64,000 nt of DNA, taken from QQVM01 sp964544885 (lineage in GTDB: Bacteria; Bacteroidota; Bacteroidia; AKYH767-A; 2013-40CM-41-45). Both the position numbers and the translations under genes were made by a program. The stretch covers positions 137,123 through 201,122 of the forward strand of contig CAZJDX010000002.1 in the NCBI GenBank assembly GCA_964544885.1, written 5' to 3'. Shown piece by piece: positions 17,605 through 26,638 of this stretch (position 1 is its first letter; every line of letters starts with the position of its first letter). The notes under the pieces were generated by a model that saw only the letters and a program-made list of their open reading frames with translations, made no database searches and was not told where the DNA came from.

Positions 17605-17662
17605 CTGATTGATTTGATTTTAGTTAGACAATAAATATTTGGTTGGATTTTTTTCTTGATCA

Positions 17663-17691
17663 CAAATTTAGTGAAAGTTGGGGAATATCAA
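17663..17691 (-). promoter_or_regulatory. Near-consensus Bacteroidota promoter
   Basis: On the minus strand, TTG (17691-17689), an 18-base spacer, then TAAATTTG (17670-17663). This matches TTG-N17-20-TAnnTTTG exactly and lies 58 bases before the start of the 667-residue T9SS cargo. Confidence 0.75.
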
Positions 17692-17790
17692 AGAAACAGT
17701 ACCCTGATTTTGCTCTCAAAATCAGGGTATTCTGTCATTATTCTGTAAGAAAAACGGAATGTCTCCGGAATTCTTCACCCAGAGGGCAAA

Positions 17791-18948
17791 TCAACGTATC
17801 CCGTATATCTCGGAAATCTTTTTGCCGACGTGTGCAGCGCTGAACTTTTCGATCATTTCCTCCCTTAGCTTTTCCGGAGGATAGTTTTTCATTTCTTTGG
17901 TCATCCGCAGAATTGCCTCGCAAAGCGCCTGATCGTCATCCACAGGTATAAGTATGCCGTTATGTTCATTTATGAATTCTTCCGGACCTCCGCAACGGGT
18001 CGCAATCACAGGCTTGCCACAACTAAGCGCTTCAGCGCAGATGAGAGAAAAGGTTTCGAACCGGCTGTTCATTACCAGAAAATCGCATTGCCAGATTGCT
18101 GTGTATACCTCTTCATTGCTTTTTAGTCCGTCGAATGTTACCAGCGCCCCAATCAGACCCAGTGATTTTGACAATTCTTTCAAAGCCTTTTCATCCTTTC
18201 CATGACCAATAATCCGCAAGCGCAACCGCGATTCAACTTTGAGGGCGCTACTGAATGCCTTCAACACACCGCTCAGGTTCTTTATCTCATCAATCAGGTC
18301 TGCTACAACGAGTATACGGATCTCTTCCGTTTGAATTCTGGCTACAGGTTTTGATATCTCAATGATATTCGGAATGATGTTTATATCTGCACTGAATCCG
18401 CATTGTATCATGGATTTTTTTAAAAATGCCGATACTGTAGTACGGATATTCGCCTGTCGCCATACATATCTGCAGAGCCAGCGATAGATAAAATTTTTCT
18501 GTTTGAATTTTCCTGTTGCATAACCCGACCATTGTTCGCTCAGCATTAGCTTTGTATTGTTCAGTCTGCAATAACACAGAGCCAGTATTGCCGGCCTCAA
18601 CAGAATATAAGCCTGGAGGAGGGAGGGTTTTCCGTGTTGTTCAAGGATATGCTTCAGGGATTTTCTCCATGCTGAAGTATAGCGAAATGCATTTCTTACA
18701 GTGGAAAGAGGTCCTTGGCATCTTTTGTAATACATCCGGTATTCAATCAGACCGGGATAAACCTCGGTTTCCATTCTGAAATTCTGATCTGAGTCACTCT
18801 GATCAAAATGGGCTGACCAGATTACCATCTTTTGGTAGCCGGAAGCGGCCATTGCCTGCTTGCGGATAAATACTCCAAACTGAGGATCCTGATCAAATGG
18901 ATACCATTTACTCAGCATGAGGACATAAGGTAAGTTACCGGCTGTCAA
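17791..18948 (-). CDS. Glycosyltransferase family 4 (GT-B fold)
   Basis: A GT-B glycosyltransferase of about 385 residues. The N-terminus has the family pattern YVLMLSKWYPFDQDPQFGVFI. The donor-binding domain has the glycosyltransferase group 1 region: IRILVVADLIDEIKNLSGVLKAF, RLRIIGHGKDE, and the E-x7-E motif in EALSCGKPVIATRCGGPEEFI. Such enzymes transfer sugars from nucleotide sugars to surface polysaccharide or lipid acceptors at the cytoplasmic face; the acceptor is unknown. The start is an in-frame TTG at 18948, because the first beta strand precedes the first ATG (18918). No other glycan genes are adjacent. Confidence 0.85.
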   Translation of the reverse strand: MTAGNLPYVLMLSKWYPFDQDPQFGVFIRKQAMAASGYQKMVIWSAHFDQSDSDQNFRMETEVYPGLIEYRMYYKRCQGPLSTVRNAFRYTSAWRKSLKHILEQHGKPSLLQAYILLRPAILALCYCRLNNTKLMLSEQWSGYATGKFKQKNFIYRWLCRYVWRQANIRTTVSAFLKKSMIQCGFSADINIIPNIIEISKPVARIQTEEIRILVVADLIDEIKNLSGVLKAFSSALKVESRLRLRIIGHGKDEKALKELSKSLGLIGALVTFDGLKSNEEVYTAIWQCDFLVMNSRFETFSLICAEALSCGKPVIATRCGGPEEFINEHNGILIPVDDDQALCEAILRMTKEMKNYPPEKLREEMIEKFSAAHVGKKISEIYGIR

Positions 18949-18979
18949 GACTTGTTGGTTGTGCTGTAAATGTAAAAAA

Positions 18980-21142
18980 TCAGTTGATCTTCCTGTATTT
19001 CAGTCTGACCGAATTACCAATAACCACCAGATCCGAAAAAGCCATGGATAAAGCTCCTATCATTGGATTGAGAAATCCGGCGGCTGCAACAGGAATAGTA
19101 ATGACATTATAGAAGAATGCCCAGAACAGATTTTGTCTGATGGTCTGATAGGTTGCTTTTCCGATTTTCATCGCTTTCAGTAAAATGCCAAGATCATGTT
19201 GTCCCAGCAAGACAACTTGCGCACTCTGGATGGCAACCTGTGTCGCATTACTGAGGGAGATTCCGATATTGGCTTTTGCCAGTGCAGGTGCATCATTGAT
19301 ACCGTCTCCTACCATAGCCGTTGGAGCTTCACTTGACAGAGCCTTGATACGTTCGAGTTTCATAGCTGGCAGCTGTTCGCTGTAGTATTCATCTATACCT
19401 GTTTCTTTCGCAACCTGCTCACAAATCTCTTCCCTGTCTCCGCTGACCATGATCACCCTCATTCCTGAATTCTTCAGTTCTCTGATGGTCTCCTTTGCGC
19501 CTTTTTTTATTTCATCCCCAAGATCTACCCATGCGATCAGTGTATTGTTCTCCAAAACGTAAAGTGAATGCGAGCTGTCCTCATGAAAATGTTTTACCAT
19601 TCTGAAAGAGCCGGCGCTGTATAAATTACCTTCCGTGTCCGTCGCATTAATTCCGATACCTTTGTCTTCACTGATCTCCTTCCATTTTACCACGGCGGAT
19701 AGATCAACTTCCTTTTTCAACTCTTCTCTCAGGGAAACCGCAATCGGGTGGGAGGAATGTAGCTCAAGTGAATATAAGATGGTTTTAATCCTCCGGAGAT
19801 CACCCTTAACAGCATGAATATTCCTGATCCTGAACCTGCCGGTGCTGAGTGTTCCTGTTTTGTCAAAGACTATATTCTTAAGGTGTGAAAAATTTTCCAG
19901 TGTCTGACCACCTTTGATAAGAATACCTTGTTTCGCTGCCCTTCCCAGTCCTACCATCACTGCAGTTGGAGTCGCAAGTCCCATTGCGCAAGGGCAAGAG
20001 ACAACCAGCACGGCAATGGCATTCATGATTGCCTTTTGGGCAGGTATATCGAAGACGAAATAACAGACGAGAAATGTGATGGCGCTGACAGCGATAACCA
20101 CAGGAACAAAAATGGCGCTTATCCTGTCTCCAAGTTTTTGTATTTCAGGCTTGCTTTGTTGAGCATTCTTCACCAATTCTATTATCCTGGCAAGCGTCGT
20201 CTCACTGCCAACTTTTTCGGCGACCATCCTGAAGCTTCCGGATTCAACCATGGTGCTGCCGATGAGCTGATCACCTTCCTCCCTGTATACCGGCATGCTC
20301 TCTCCTGTTATCACAGCTTCATTTACTGAAGCTTTTCCTTTGATCAACTTTCCGTCAACGGGTATCCTGTCTCCGGTATTTACCTGCAGCAGATCGCCGG
20401 GTACGATCTCTGTAATGCTGGTTTCAATGATCTCAGCTTTTCCGTCAACTTCTATGATTTTCTTTGCCGTATCTGCCTGGAGTTTATGCAAACTCCTGAT
20501 GGCGGAAGTGGTCTGCCTGACGGATCTTTGTTCAATCAGATTACCCAGCAGTACCAGCGTGATGATACTGGCAGCAGTTTCAAAAAAGAGATACCTGTGT
20601 ACATCCGGTTTGGAGCCGTGCATAATCATTCCCGCCAGACTGTAAACAAATGCCGCAGTGGATCCAATACTGATGAGTACATCCATGTTTGGCAAGCCGG
20701 CTCTTGTTGAATTCCAGGCGCTTTTACCGAAGTGCGACCAACCGATGAACATGACCGGAAGGCACAGGAAGAGTTGAAAAAATGCATTGTGCAGAATGTC
20801 CAGTGAAAGGAACATGTGCAGCAGCAAGGGAAAGGTGAAGATGGCGGACCATATAAATTTTATCCGGGTGGATGAAGAAACACGTATCGCGTTTTCGGTA
20901 AGCGTGGTTCCTGTTTGAAGGGTGTCTGATCTCCGGATGACATGATAACCCAGTTCTTCAATTTTTTCTACCGCCGTGTCAACCGAACCATTACCAATAA
21001 TTTCAAAGCTTACTTCACCGCTGATGAAATTAACGTTCACTTTATCAAATCCATTTTTTACCAGCGACCTGCTGATGGTTTGCGCGCAGTTTGCGCAGTC
21101 CATTCCTTCAACCTGTAAGAGAACCATATTGTCTTGTTGCAT
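18980..21142 (-). CDS. copA: Copper-type heavy-metal P1B-ATPase
   Basis: A 720-residue P1B-type ATPase. In order: one N-terminal heavy-metal-associated domain with GMDCANC (C16 and C19); eight transmembrane helices with the metal-site CPC motif in VVSCPCAMGLATP; the phosphorylation motif FDKTGTLS; the HP motif SSHPIAVSL; and the hinge GDGINDAPALAKA. CPC plus NP/YN-type late-helix residues indicates a Cu(I) exporter at the inner membrane. I place the start at the ATG at 21142 (MQQDNMVLLQVEGM), because an upstream in-frame start would read through tRNA-His and its terminator. No copper regulator is adjacent. Confidence 0.93.
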   Translation of the reverse strand: MQQDNMVLLQVEGMDCANCAQTISRSLVKNGFDKVNVNFISGEVSFEIIGNGSVDTAVEKIEELGYHVIRRSDTLQTGTTLTENAIRVSSSTRIKFIWSAIFTFPLLLHMFLSLDILHNAFFQLFLCLPVMFIGWSHFGKSAWNSTRAGLPNMDVLISIGSTAAFVYSLAGMIMHGSKPDVHRYLFFETAASIITLVLLGNLIEQRSVRQTTSAIRSLHKLQADTAKKIIEVDGKAEIIETSITEIVPGDLLQVNTGDRIPVDGKLIKGKASVNEAVITGESMPVYREEGDQLIGSTMVESGSFRMVAEKVGSETTLARIIELVKNAQQSKPEIQKLGDRISAIFVPVVIAVSAITFLVCYFVFDIPAQKAIMNAIAVLVVSCPCAMGLATPTAVMVGLGRAAKQGILIKGGQTLENFSHLKNIVFDKTGTLSTGRFRIRNIHAVKGDLRRIKTILYSLELHSSHPIAVSLREELKKEVDLSAVVKWKEISEDKGIGINATDTEGNLYSAGSFRMVKHFHEDSSHSLYVLENNTLIAWVDLGDEIKKGAKETIRELKNSGMRVIMVSGDREEICEQVAKETGIDEYYSEQLPAMKLERIKALSSEAPTAMVGDGINDAPALAKANIGISLSNATQVAIQSAQVVLLGQHDLGILLKAMKIGKATYQTIRQNLFWAFFYNVITIPVAAAGFLNPMIGALSMAFSDLVVIGNSVRLKYRKIN

Positions 21143-21198
21143 TGCGCAATTCAGATTTTTATTCTTAACGAAGACATCCGGTGAATAATGAAATTGCG

Positions 21199-21226
21199 GT
21201 AAAAAAAATCCCGCATGAGCGGGATC
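21199..21226 (-). terminator. Terminator of tRNA-His
   Basis: On the minus strand, ATCCCGC, loop TCAT, GCGGGAT, then T7. It lies immediately after the tRNA and before copA, so the tRNA is a separate transcription unit. Confidence 0.88.
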
Positions 21227-21228
21227 AG

Positions 21229-21303
21229 GGTGAAAGATGGGGCTCGAACCCACGACCTCTAGATCCACAATCTAGCGCTCTAACCAGCTGAGCTACAATC
21301 ACC
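21229..21303 (-). tRNA. tRNA-His (GTG anticodon), acceptor stem with two U-U mismatches
   Basis: A 75-nt cloverleaf including the extra G-1 of tRNA-His. D stem is GCTC/GAGC, anticodon stem CTAGA/TCTAG with loop TTGTGGA (anticodon GTG), and T arm GTGGG-TTCGAGC-CCCAT. G-1 faces C73, the tRNA-His identity pair. The acceptor 5' strand is GTGATTG and the 3' strand is CTTTCAC, so positions 5-68 and 6-67 are both U-U instead of Watson-Crick pairs (CAATCAC would be expected). CCA is not encoded; the bases that follow are CTG. Its own promoter and terminator are present. Confidence 0.9.
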
Positions 21304-21332
21304 ATATTGCCGTTTTAAACAAGACGGGGCTG

Positions 21333-21364
21333 CAAAAGTATTGAATTAATCCCGAATTACACAA
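21333..21364 (-). promoter_or_regulatory. Promoter of tRNA-His
   Basis: On the minus strand, TACTTTTG (21340-21333) is a perfect TAnnTTTG element 30 bases before the tRNA, with TTG 21 bases further upstream (21364-21362). Confidence 0.6.
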
Positions 21365-21409
21365 ATATTCTGATCATTCCATGCGTACACCATTCTCCGA
21401 TTCTTAAGC

Positions 21410-21937
21410 TCACCTGAAATGCTCTTTCATATATTCATCCCAGGAAGTCTTGAGATAGAGATCCTCGGCGAAATAACGCAGTACAGGAAGGATCTGTTCC
21501 GGTGTAAGGTAACCCGGTACGGGACCGATCAGATTTGAACTTGAATCCAGAAAGACAGAGGTTGGATAACTCATTTTACCGTTCATCAGAATGGCGGCAA
21601 GTTCATTGGATTTGTATTCAGGCTTGAAAGCGAAATACCTGTCCTTAAAAAAGATGCTGTCTTTTCTTTCCGCATTGAACTTGACGGAATAAAAATGCCG
21701 GTTCATATAATCGGCAACAGTGCTGTCGGAAAAGGTTGTCGCATCCATTCTTTTACACCAGCCACACCAACTGGTATACATATCCAGAAAGATCTTTTTC
21801 GGTGACTGACTGTTCCTTTCCACTGCCTCCTCAAATTCCAGCCAGTTCACTAACTCCCTTGACTTCTTCAAGTCCTGTGAAAAGCTATTAGAGGAAATGG
21901 AGTACAGGGCAATCAATGTGATGAAGATCAATTTCAT
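21410..21937 (-). CDS. Periplasmic thioredoxin-like protein (CGWC)
   Basis: A 175-residue protein with an N-terminal signal peptide (MKLIFITLIALYSISSNSFS, cut near residue 20) and a thioredoxin-like domain. The active site is SWCGWCKRMD (C58 and C61), in the arrangement of DUF255/thioredoxin_7 proteins: LDMYTSWCGWCKRMDATTFSD-type helix followed by MSYPTSVFLD, where the cis-proline of the fold lies. It should act as a thiol-disulfide reductase or disulfide carrier in the periplasm; its partner is unknown. It could in principle keep apocytochrome cysteines reduced for the Ccm system, but no operon link supports this. Confidence 0.85.
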   Translation of the reverse strand: MKLIFITLIALYSISSNSFSQDLKKSRELVNWLEFEEAVERNSQSPKKIFLDMYTSWCGWCKRMDATTFSDSTVADYMNRHFYSVKFNAERKDSIFFKDRYFAFKPEYKSNELAAILMNGKMSYPTSVFLDSSSNLIGPVPGYLTPEQILPVLRYFAEDLYLKTSWDEYMKEHFR

Positions 21938-22106
21938 TGCGGTGGTTTAATTGTATAAGATAGGAATTGAAAATGAAAATTTGTTGAATACCGCCGGATT
22001 TCACAAAGCGAAGGATCAAACAATGAACGAAGGATGATGAAAATTCTAAATTACATGTGGGGCACCAGAGATAGCGTGCAATTTAGCCGGATCTCCTGTA
22101 CTCAAA

Positions 22107-22134
22107 GCAAACCCGGAAGCAATAGCCTCCGGGT
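22107..22134 (-). terminator. Probable terminator of the peptide transporter gene
   Basis: On the minus strand, ACCCGGA and TCCGGGT pair around a loop, followed by TTTGCTTTG. It lies 19 bases after the POT transporter stop. The rest of the 215-base gap to 21938 shows nothing else. Confidence 0.5.
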
Positions 22135-22152
22135 CTAAGATCTTCATCATGC

Positions 22153-23715
22153 TCAGTGGACACCATGCATCATTTTAATGAGTTTACGGTAGATCAGTAT
22201 AAGAATTCCCGCTGCGGCGCCACTCATGATTATAAATATCATGAAAAACTCGTACAGGTTGGTGATCTGAAATCCCAACAAAGTCGGATATTCCACATTT
22301 CCCTGTGCGATCACATCAGCGCCTGGAGGAATCAAAGCGCTCAGGGTACCTGCTAATTTATTGGCTGCGGCATTGGCCAGGAACCAGGTTCCCATAAGCA
22401 AGGAGGCAAAACGCAATGGAGCCAATTTAGATACCATTGACAAGCCTATCGGAGAGAGGCATAATTCACCCATGGTATGAAGGACATACAATCCGATAAG
22501 CCACCACATGGAAATTTTTGTCGCGGCGTCAACGCCTTTCACTCCAAAGGTGATGACAACATAACCAAGGCATAGCAAGATAAGTCCTATCGCCATTTTT
22601 AAAGGCGAGGAAGGCTCCGCTTTTTTCTTACTTAAGGCAAGCCAAAGGCTGCTGAAAAGAGGTGCAAGAAGAATAATACCCAAGGGATTGATGGATTGAA
22701 ACCAGGATGCGGGCATTTCCCAGGCCCCGATATGTCTTTCAGTCTGCTGATCTGCGAAGAGTGTTAGTGAGGCGCCTGCCTGTTCAAAAGCACTCCAGAA
22801 GAATATCACGAAGAAGGCAAGAATGAAAATCACCCATATTCTGTCTTTTTCGTTTTTTGTCAATGAACTGTCCGTAATAATCATGGCAGGAACCGCAATG
22901 GCTGAAGAAAAGATGAGTGATCCGATCAGGTCGAGTCCCATGAGTTGATTAAACACATAGACACAGGCCATTCCAATACCGAGTATGAGGAACAGTTTAC
23001 TCATGTTCGTTTTCGGAGCATCAGACTTCTTTTTACTCTTTTGTTCCTCCGTATGATAATAAGACGGCGGCATTCCGACAGCTTCCCCCTGCGGTCCCAC
23101 GATGTATTTCTTCTTCAATAATTCAAAAGTGATCACGCTGATGATCATCCCTATTCCTGCAGCAAGAAATCCCCATTTAAAATCATTCACATCCCCTGTA
23201 TCTCCCAGGCCACCGCAGACCAGTGGGGAGAAAAAGGCTCCCAGGTTAATACCCATGTAAAATATGGTGAAGGCGCCATCTACCCTTGGGTCATCTTTGG
23301 TATATAACTGACCAACCATAGTGGAAATGTTTGGTTTGAAAAATCCATTTCCAATGATGAGTAGTGTCAAACCGGCCAGCATCATCATGTTGGAGGAAGC
23401 GGTTCCCAGTGAGCTTGCACTGAAAAACATCATGAATTGCCCGATGGCCATCATGAGCCCCCCGATGAAAATGCTTCTCCTGTTTCCCCAGTACCTGTCG
23501 CTTATATAACCACCGATAAGAGGTGTCAGATAAACCAGTCCGGTGTAGCTGCCATAAATATTGGAGGCATCTTTACCGCTGTACAACATAGCTTTGGTAA
23601 GGAAGAGCACAAAGATGGCGCGCATCCCATAATAGCTGAATCGTTCCCACATCTCTGTGACAAAAAGAACATATAGTCCTTTGGGATGTCCTGTTTTAAC
23701 ACTTGTTGAATTCAT
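22153..23715 (-). CDS. POT/PTR2-family proton:oligopeptide symporter
   Basis: A major-facilitator protein of about 520 residues and 12 to 14 helices. The POT signature is present near the N-terminus: TEMWERFSYYGMRAI (ExxERFxYYG), which couples proton and peptide binding. It is followed by GGYISDRYWGNRRSIFIGG and the FTIFYMGINLGAFFSPLV motif (the second PTR2 signature). It imports di- and tripeptides across the inner membrane. I use the ATG at 23715 (MNSTSVKTGHPKGLYVLF), which leaves the usual short cytoplasmic N-terminus. An in-frame start 75 bases upstream would add an unlikely hydrophobic leader. Apparently a single-gene unit. Confidence 0.93.
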   Translation of the reverse strand: MNSTSVKTGHPKGLYVLFVTEMWERFSYYGMRAIFVLFLTKAMLYSGKDASNIYGSYTGLVYLTPLIGGYISDRYWGNRRSIFIGGLMMAIGQFMMFFSASSLGTASSNMMMLAGLTLLIIGNGFFKPNISTMVGQLYTKDDPRVDGAFTIFYMGINLGAFFSPLVCGGLGDTGDVNDFKWGFLAAGIGMIISVITFELLKKKYIVGPQGEAVGMPPSYYHTEEQKSKKKSDAPKTNMSKLFLILGIGMACVYVFNQLMGLDLIGSLIFSSAIAVPAMIITDSSLTKNEKDRIWVIFILAFFVIFFWSAFEQAGASLTLFADQQTERHIGAWEMPASWFQSINPLGIILLAPLFSSLWLALSKKKAEPSSPLKMAIGLILLCLGYVVITFGVKGVDAATKISMWWLIGLYVLHTMGELCLSPIGLSMVSKLAPLRFASLLMGTWFLANAAANKLAGTLSALIPPGADVIAQGNVEYPTLLGFQITNLYEFFMIFIIMSGAAAGILILIYRKLIKMMHGVH

Positions 23716-23891
23716 AGGATTTAATTTTTGCAGGACGCAATGTAATAAAATTTTAATGCCATAGCTTATCCTGTATAATGGTCTGAACATGACGATAATT
23801 TCCCATTCAGTTTCGGGAAAACCTTAATTATATGCGCCCAACACTTTGGATTTCATTAAAGAGGAACCTAAAACCCTTTATCTTTACGGCT

Positions 23892-24617
23892 ATGAAAGTG
23901 ATAAAATGCTCTTTCCTGCTGACTTTAGTACTGGCCACTATGGGTGTTCATAGCCAGACCTATAAGGTTTTCAAGGGCGATACCATCAACAGACTGGACA
24001 AGAATGAACGGAAGCAGGGCTTGTGGAGAAAATACTATACAACAGACACGCTCTTCTCTGAAGGGGTTTACAAGGATAATGTACCGGTGGGTACTTTCCT
24101 TTCCTATCATAAGAACGGGAAATTGCAGGCAAGGCTGGTTTACCGGGGAAACAGCGGAGTTTGTGATGCTGAACTTTTTTCTCCCGAAGGCATGTTGATC
24201 GGGAAGGGCAAGTACCTGGATCAAAAAAAGGACAGCCTCTGGATCTATTACGATGAAAAGGGAGTCATGAACGCTAAAGAAACCTATGTCAAAGGCAAAA
24301 AGCATGGATTGGCTATAGTTTATTATCCAAATGGACAAGCCTCAAGGGAGGTATTTTATGAAAATGACGTTATTTCAGGCGTGTATCACGAGTATTTTGA
24401 CACGGGGAAAATTAAGATTCAGGCCCGGATGGAAGGTGGAGAATTCACCGGACAAGCCCTCGTTTTTCATCCCAACGGAAATATCTGGCAAAAGGGTGGT
24501 TATAAGGAAGGAGTGAAAGATGGCGCCTGGATCATTATGCATGAAAATGGTCAGATTGAAAGGGAGGAAATGTATGATAAAGGAAAATTACTGAATCCTG
24601 TTAACGAAGGAGATTAG
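23892..24617 (+). CDS. YwqK-like MORN-repeat secreted protein
   Basis: A 241-residue protein with a signal peptide (MKVIKCSFLLTLVLATMGVHS) and a body of MORN/YwqK-type repeats of about 22-25 residues: GVYKDNVPVGTFLSYHKNGKLQ, GLAIVYYPNGQASREVFY, GVYHEYFDTGKIKIQA, GQALVFHPNGNIWQKGGY and GAWIIMHENGQIEREEMY. In Bacteroidota such proteins are often called YwqK-family antitoxins, but no toxin lies next to it, so only a repeat scaffold is claimed. The ATG at 23892 is chosen because it begins the signal peptide. A TATCTTTA element lies just upstream (23880-23887), close to the promoter consensus. Confidence 0.82.
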   Translation: MKVIKCSFLLTLVLATMGVHSQTYKVFKGDTINRLDKNERKQGLWRKYYTTDTLFSEGVYKDNVPVGTFLSYHKNGKLQARLVYRGNSGVCDAELFSPEGMLIGKGKYLDQKKDSLWIYYDEKGVMNAKETYVKGKKHGLAIVYYPNGQASREVFYENDVISGVYHEYFDTGKIKIQARMEGGEFTGQALVFHPNGNIWQKGGYKEGVKDGAWIIMHENGQIEREEMYDKGKLLNPVNEGD

Positions 24618-24653
24618 CCTGGTCTGAATTTTTTTTAGCTGCTCATATATTGG

Positions 24654-24661
24654 TATCTTTG
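24654..24661 (+). promoter_or_regulatory. Promoter -7 element, TATCTTTG
   Basis: TATCTTTG matches TAnnTTTG 47 bases before the mnmA ATG. The -33 region is T-rich, without a clear TTG. Confidence 0.5.
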
Positions 24662-24707
24662 CAGGCTTCCTTCTTCCGGGGGAAACCATACCAATGTTAA
24701 TTTTCCG

Positions 24708-25829
24708 ATGAGTAAAAAGGGCAGGGTTTTAATGGCCATGAGCGGGGGTATCGACAGTTCTGTAGCTGCCGTGCTTCTGCATGAAGAGGGTTATGAAGTC
24801 CTTGGAATGACTATGAAAACATGGGACTATGCCTCAGCCGGCGGTAATAAGAAAGAGACCGGCTGCTGTTCGCTGGATTCCATTAATGACGCCAGAGCCA
24901 TTGCCGTAGAAAAAGGGTTTCCTCATTATATCATTGACATCAGGGAAGAATTCGGGAATCATGTCATTGAAGATTTTGTGCAGGAATACCTTGCCGGAAG
25001 AACACCTAATCCCTGTGTGAAATGTAATACACATATCAAATGGGATGCCTTATTGAAAAGGGCCGATATGCTCGATTGCGAGTTTATTGCAACAGGACAT
25101 TATGCAAATGTCCGAAAGGAGAATAATCGTTTCGTGGTGAGCAAAGGAAAGGATTCCTGGAAAGATCAAAGTTATGTATTATGGGGGGTGAGTCAGGAAT
25201 GTTTGTCCCGTACAATTTTTCCGGTTGGGAATTTCCATAAACCGGAGATCCGGCAGATGGCTCATGAAATGGGCTTTCATGAACTTGCTAAAAAAAATGA
25301 ATCCTACGAGATTTGTTTCATACCCGATAATGACTACCGGTCTTTTTTAAAAAGGAAGGTGGAAGGGATAGAGCAAAAGCTCGAGGGAGGAAATTTTAAA
25401 GACAGGGAAGGAAGAATTCTGGGAAACCATAAAGGATATCCGTTTTATACAATAGGTCAGCGAAAAGGCCTGGAAATCGCTATAGGTGAGCCATTATATG
25501 TGGTTGATATACAGCAGGATAGTAATACTGTCATTTTGGGTTCTTTAGAGGACTTGAAAAGGCAAGAAATGTGGGTAAAAAGCGCAAACTTTATAAAAGT
25601 GCCTTCGTTAGATCAGCCAATAGAAGCCCTGACAAGGATCCGTTATAAGGATCCCGGAACCTTCAGTACTCTTGAACAGGCTGGTGATTACGTGAAGGTT
25701 TTGTTCCATCAGTCCGTCAGCGCGGTTGCGCCCGGACAAAGCGCTGTGTTTTACGATGGCGACGATGTAATTGGAGGCGGCTTCATAGCAAAGCATGCGC
25801 CACATGAACTCATTGAAACTGTTTCCTGA
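24708..25829 (+). CDS. mnmA: tRNA-specific 2-thiouridylase MnmA
   Basis: A 373-residue enzyme, normal length. The PP-loop is MSGGIDSSVAA (residues 11-21), and the two catalytic cysteines are C103 in TPNPCVKCN and C203 in SYEICFIPD. The GHYANV and KDQSYVLWG motifs also match. MnmA adenylates U34 and transfers sulfur to make 2-thiouridine in the anticodons of tRNA-Lys, -Glu and -Gln in the cytoplasm. Sulfur donors are encoded elsewhere. Its last 26 bases overlap the next gene, suggesting translational coupling. Confidence 0.96.
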   Translation: MSKKGRVLMAMSGGIDSSVAAVLLHEEGYEVLGMTMKTWDYASAGGNKKETGCCSLDSINDARAIAVEKGFPHYIIDIREEFGNHVIEDFVQEYLAGRTPNPCVKCNTHIKWDALLKRADMLDCEFIATGHYANVRKENNRFVVSKGKDSWKDQSYVLWGVSQECLSRTIFPVGNFHKPEIRQMAHEMGFHELAKKNESYEICFIPDNDYRSFLKRKVEGIEQKLEGGNFKDREGRILGNHKGYPFYTIGQRKGLEIAIGEPLYVVDIQQDSNTVILGSLEDLKRQEMWVKSANFIKVPSLDQPIEALTRIRYKDPGTFSTLEQAGDYVKVLFHQSVSAVAPGQSAVFYDGDDVIGGGFIAKHAPHELIETVS

Positions 25830-26505
25830 CCGGTTTGTCTTTCTGCTTGTCTTGATAAGTGGATTTTTCCCTTCCTGTAAGAAAGACAGTATCCTTCCCG
25901 TTCAGCCTTCTTACAATTATTTTCCTGTAGAGAAAGGCCGCTGGGTTGAATACCTTGTTGACTCGGTTTACCACGGTGAAAACGACAATAATAATGACGA
26001 TTCGGTATATGCTTTTCAGTTTCAGGTCCGGGAAGAGATTGACAGCACTTTTATTAACGGGCAGGGTCAGGAAAGCCAAATCGTGAAACGATATAGCCGG
26101 AATCATTCGGGAGAAGAATGGAACATTGTGAGTGTATGGACACAAACCCTTACTCTGGCAGCTGCTTACAGGACTGAGGACAATATTCCCTTTCAAAAGC
26201 TGGCTTTTCCAATCAGTGCGGAAATAAGCTGGAACGGCAATGCGGCCAATACCAGGGCGGAAGAAATGTATTTCTACGACACTTTCCACGAGCCGCTTGG
26301 CATTGGATCTCACCAGTTCGATTCAACCCTCAGCGTAATTCAAATTGATGAGGAAAACTATATAGAGAGGATTTACGGTGTGGAGAAATATGCTGCCGGA
26401 GTAGGTCTTATTTTCAAACAAAGAGATGACCTGGGTAAGCGTAACGGAATCGTGATCAAAGGACTGGAGTATAAAATGACGCTCCTGGATTACGGTCCGC
26501 GGTAA
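25804..26505 (+). CDS. Hypothetical lipoprotein
   Basis: A secreted protein of about 233 residues that I do not recognise. The N-terminus is a lipoprotein-type signal (FVFLLVLISGFFPSCKKDS, with Cys as probable lipid-attachment site), followed by a soluble, beta-rich domain with YNYFPVEKGRWVEYLVDSVYH and a C-terminal GVEKYAAGVGLIFKQRDDLG segment. The motif YFP-x-x-x-G-x-W-x-x-Y is common in Bacteroidota lipoproteins of unknown role. Two starts exist, 25795 and 25804, both within the end of mnmA; the overlap suggests co-transcription. It is followed by an inverted repeat at 26515-26541. Confidence 0.75.
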   Translation: MNSLKLFPDRFVFLLVLISGFFPSCKKDSILPVQPSYNYFPVEKGRWVEYLVDSVYHGENDNNNDDSVYAFQFQVREEIDSTFINGQGQESQIVKRYSRNHSGEEWNIVSVWTQTLTLAAAYRTEDNIPFQKLAFPISAEISWNGNAANTRAEEMYFYDTFHEPLGIGSHQFDSTLSVIQIDEENYIERIYGVEKYAAGVGLIFKQRDDLGKRNGIVIKGLEYKMTLLDYGPR

Positions 26506-26514
26506 AAGGTTTTC

Positions 26515-26541
26515 TTATTTCGCTCCGGCGGGGCGAAATAA
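26515..26541. terminator. Long inverted repeat between convergent genes
   Basis: TTATTTCGC and GCGAAATAA pair perfectly, extended inside by three more pairs including a U-G. There is no T-run next to the stem, so it may end transcription by another route or be an RNA 3'-end stabiliser. Assignment as terminator is tentative. Confidence 0.35.
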
Positions 26542-26638
26542 CATCAAAAAATTATTATCTGTTTTAGTAATCCTGGCAGATCCGGGCGTTCTTGCTCCCT
26601 TTTCTCCTGAACGCCTGACAAAAACTTCGGCTCAGGAA

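Noticed and set aside
21142..21268. Upstream in-frame extension of the copper ATPase
   Set aside because: It reads through tRNA-His and its terminator (giving the LEVVGSSPIFHP peptide typical of translated tRNA genes).
23892..24617. Toxin-antitoxin pair at the YwqK-like gene
   Set aside because: No toxin candidate lies beside it; the family name alone is not evidence.
25810..26313. 167-codon minus-strand frame opposite the lipoprotein gene
   Set aside because: The plus strand has a signal peptide and start overlap with mnmA; the antisense frame has no recognisable domain.
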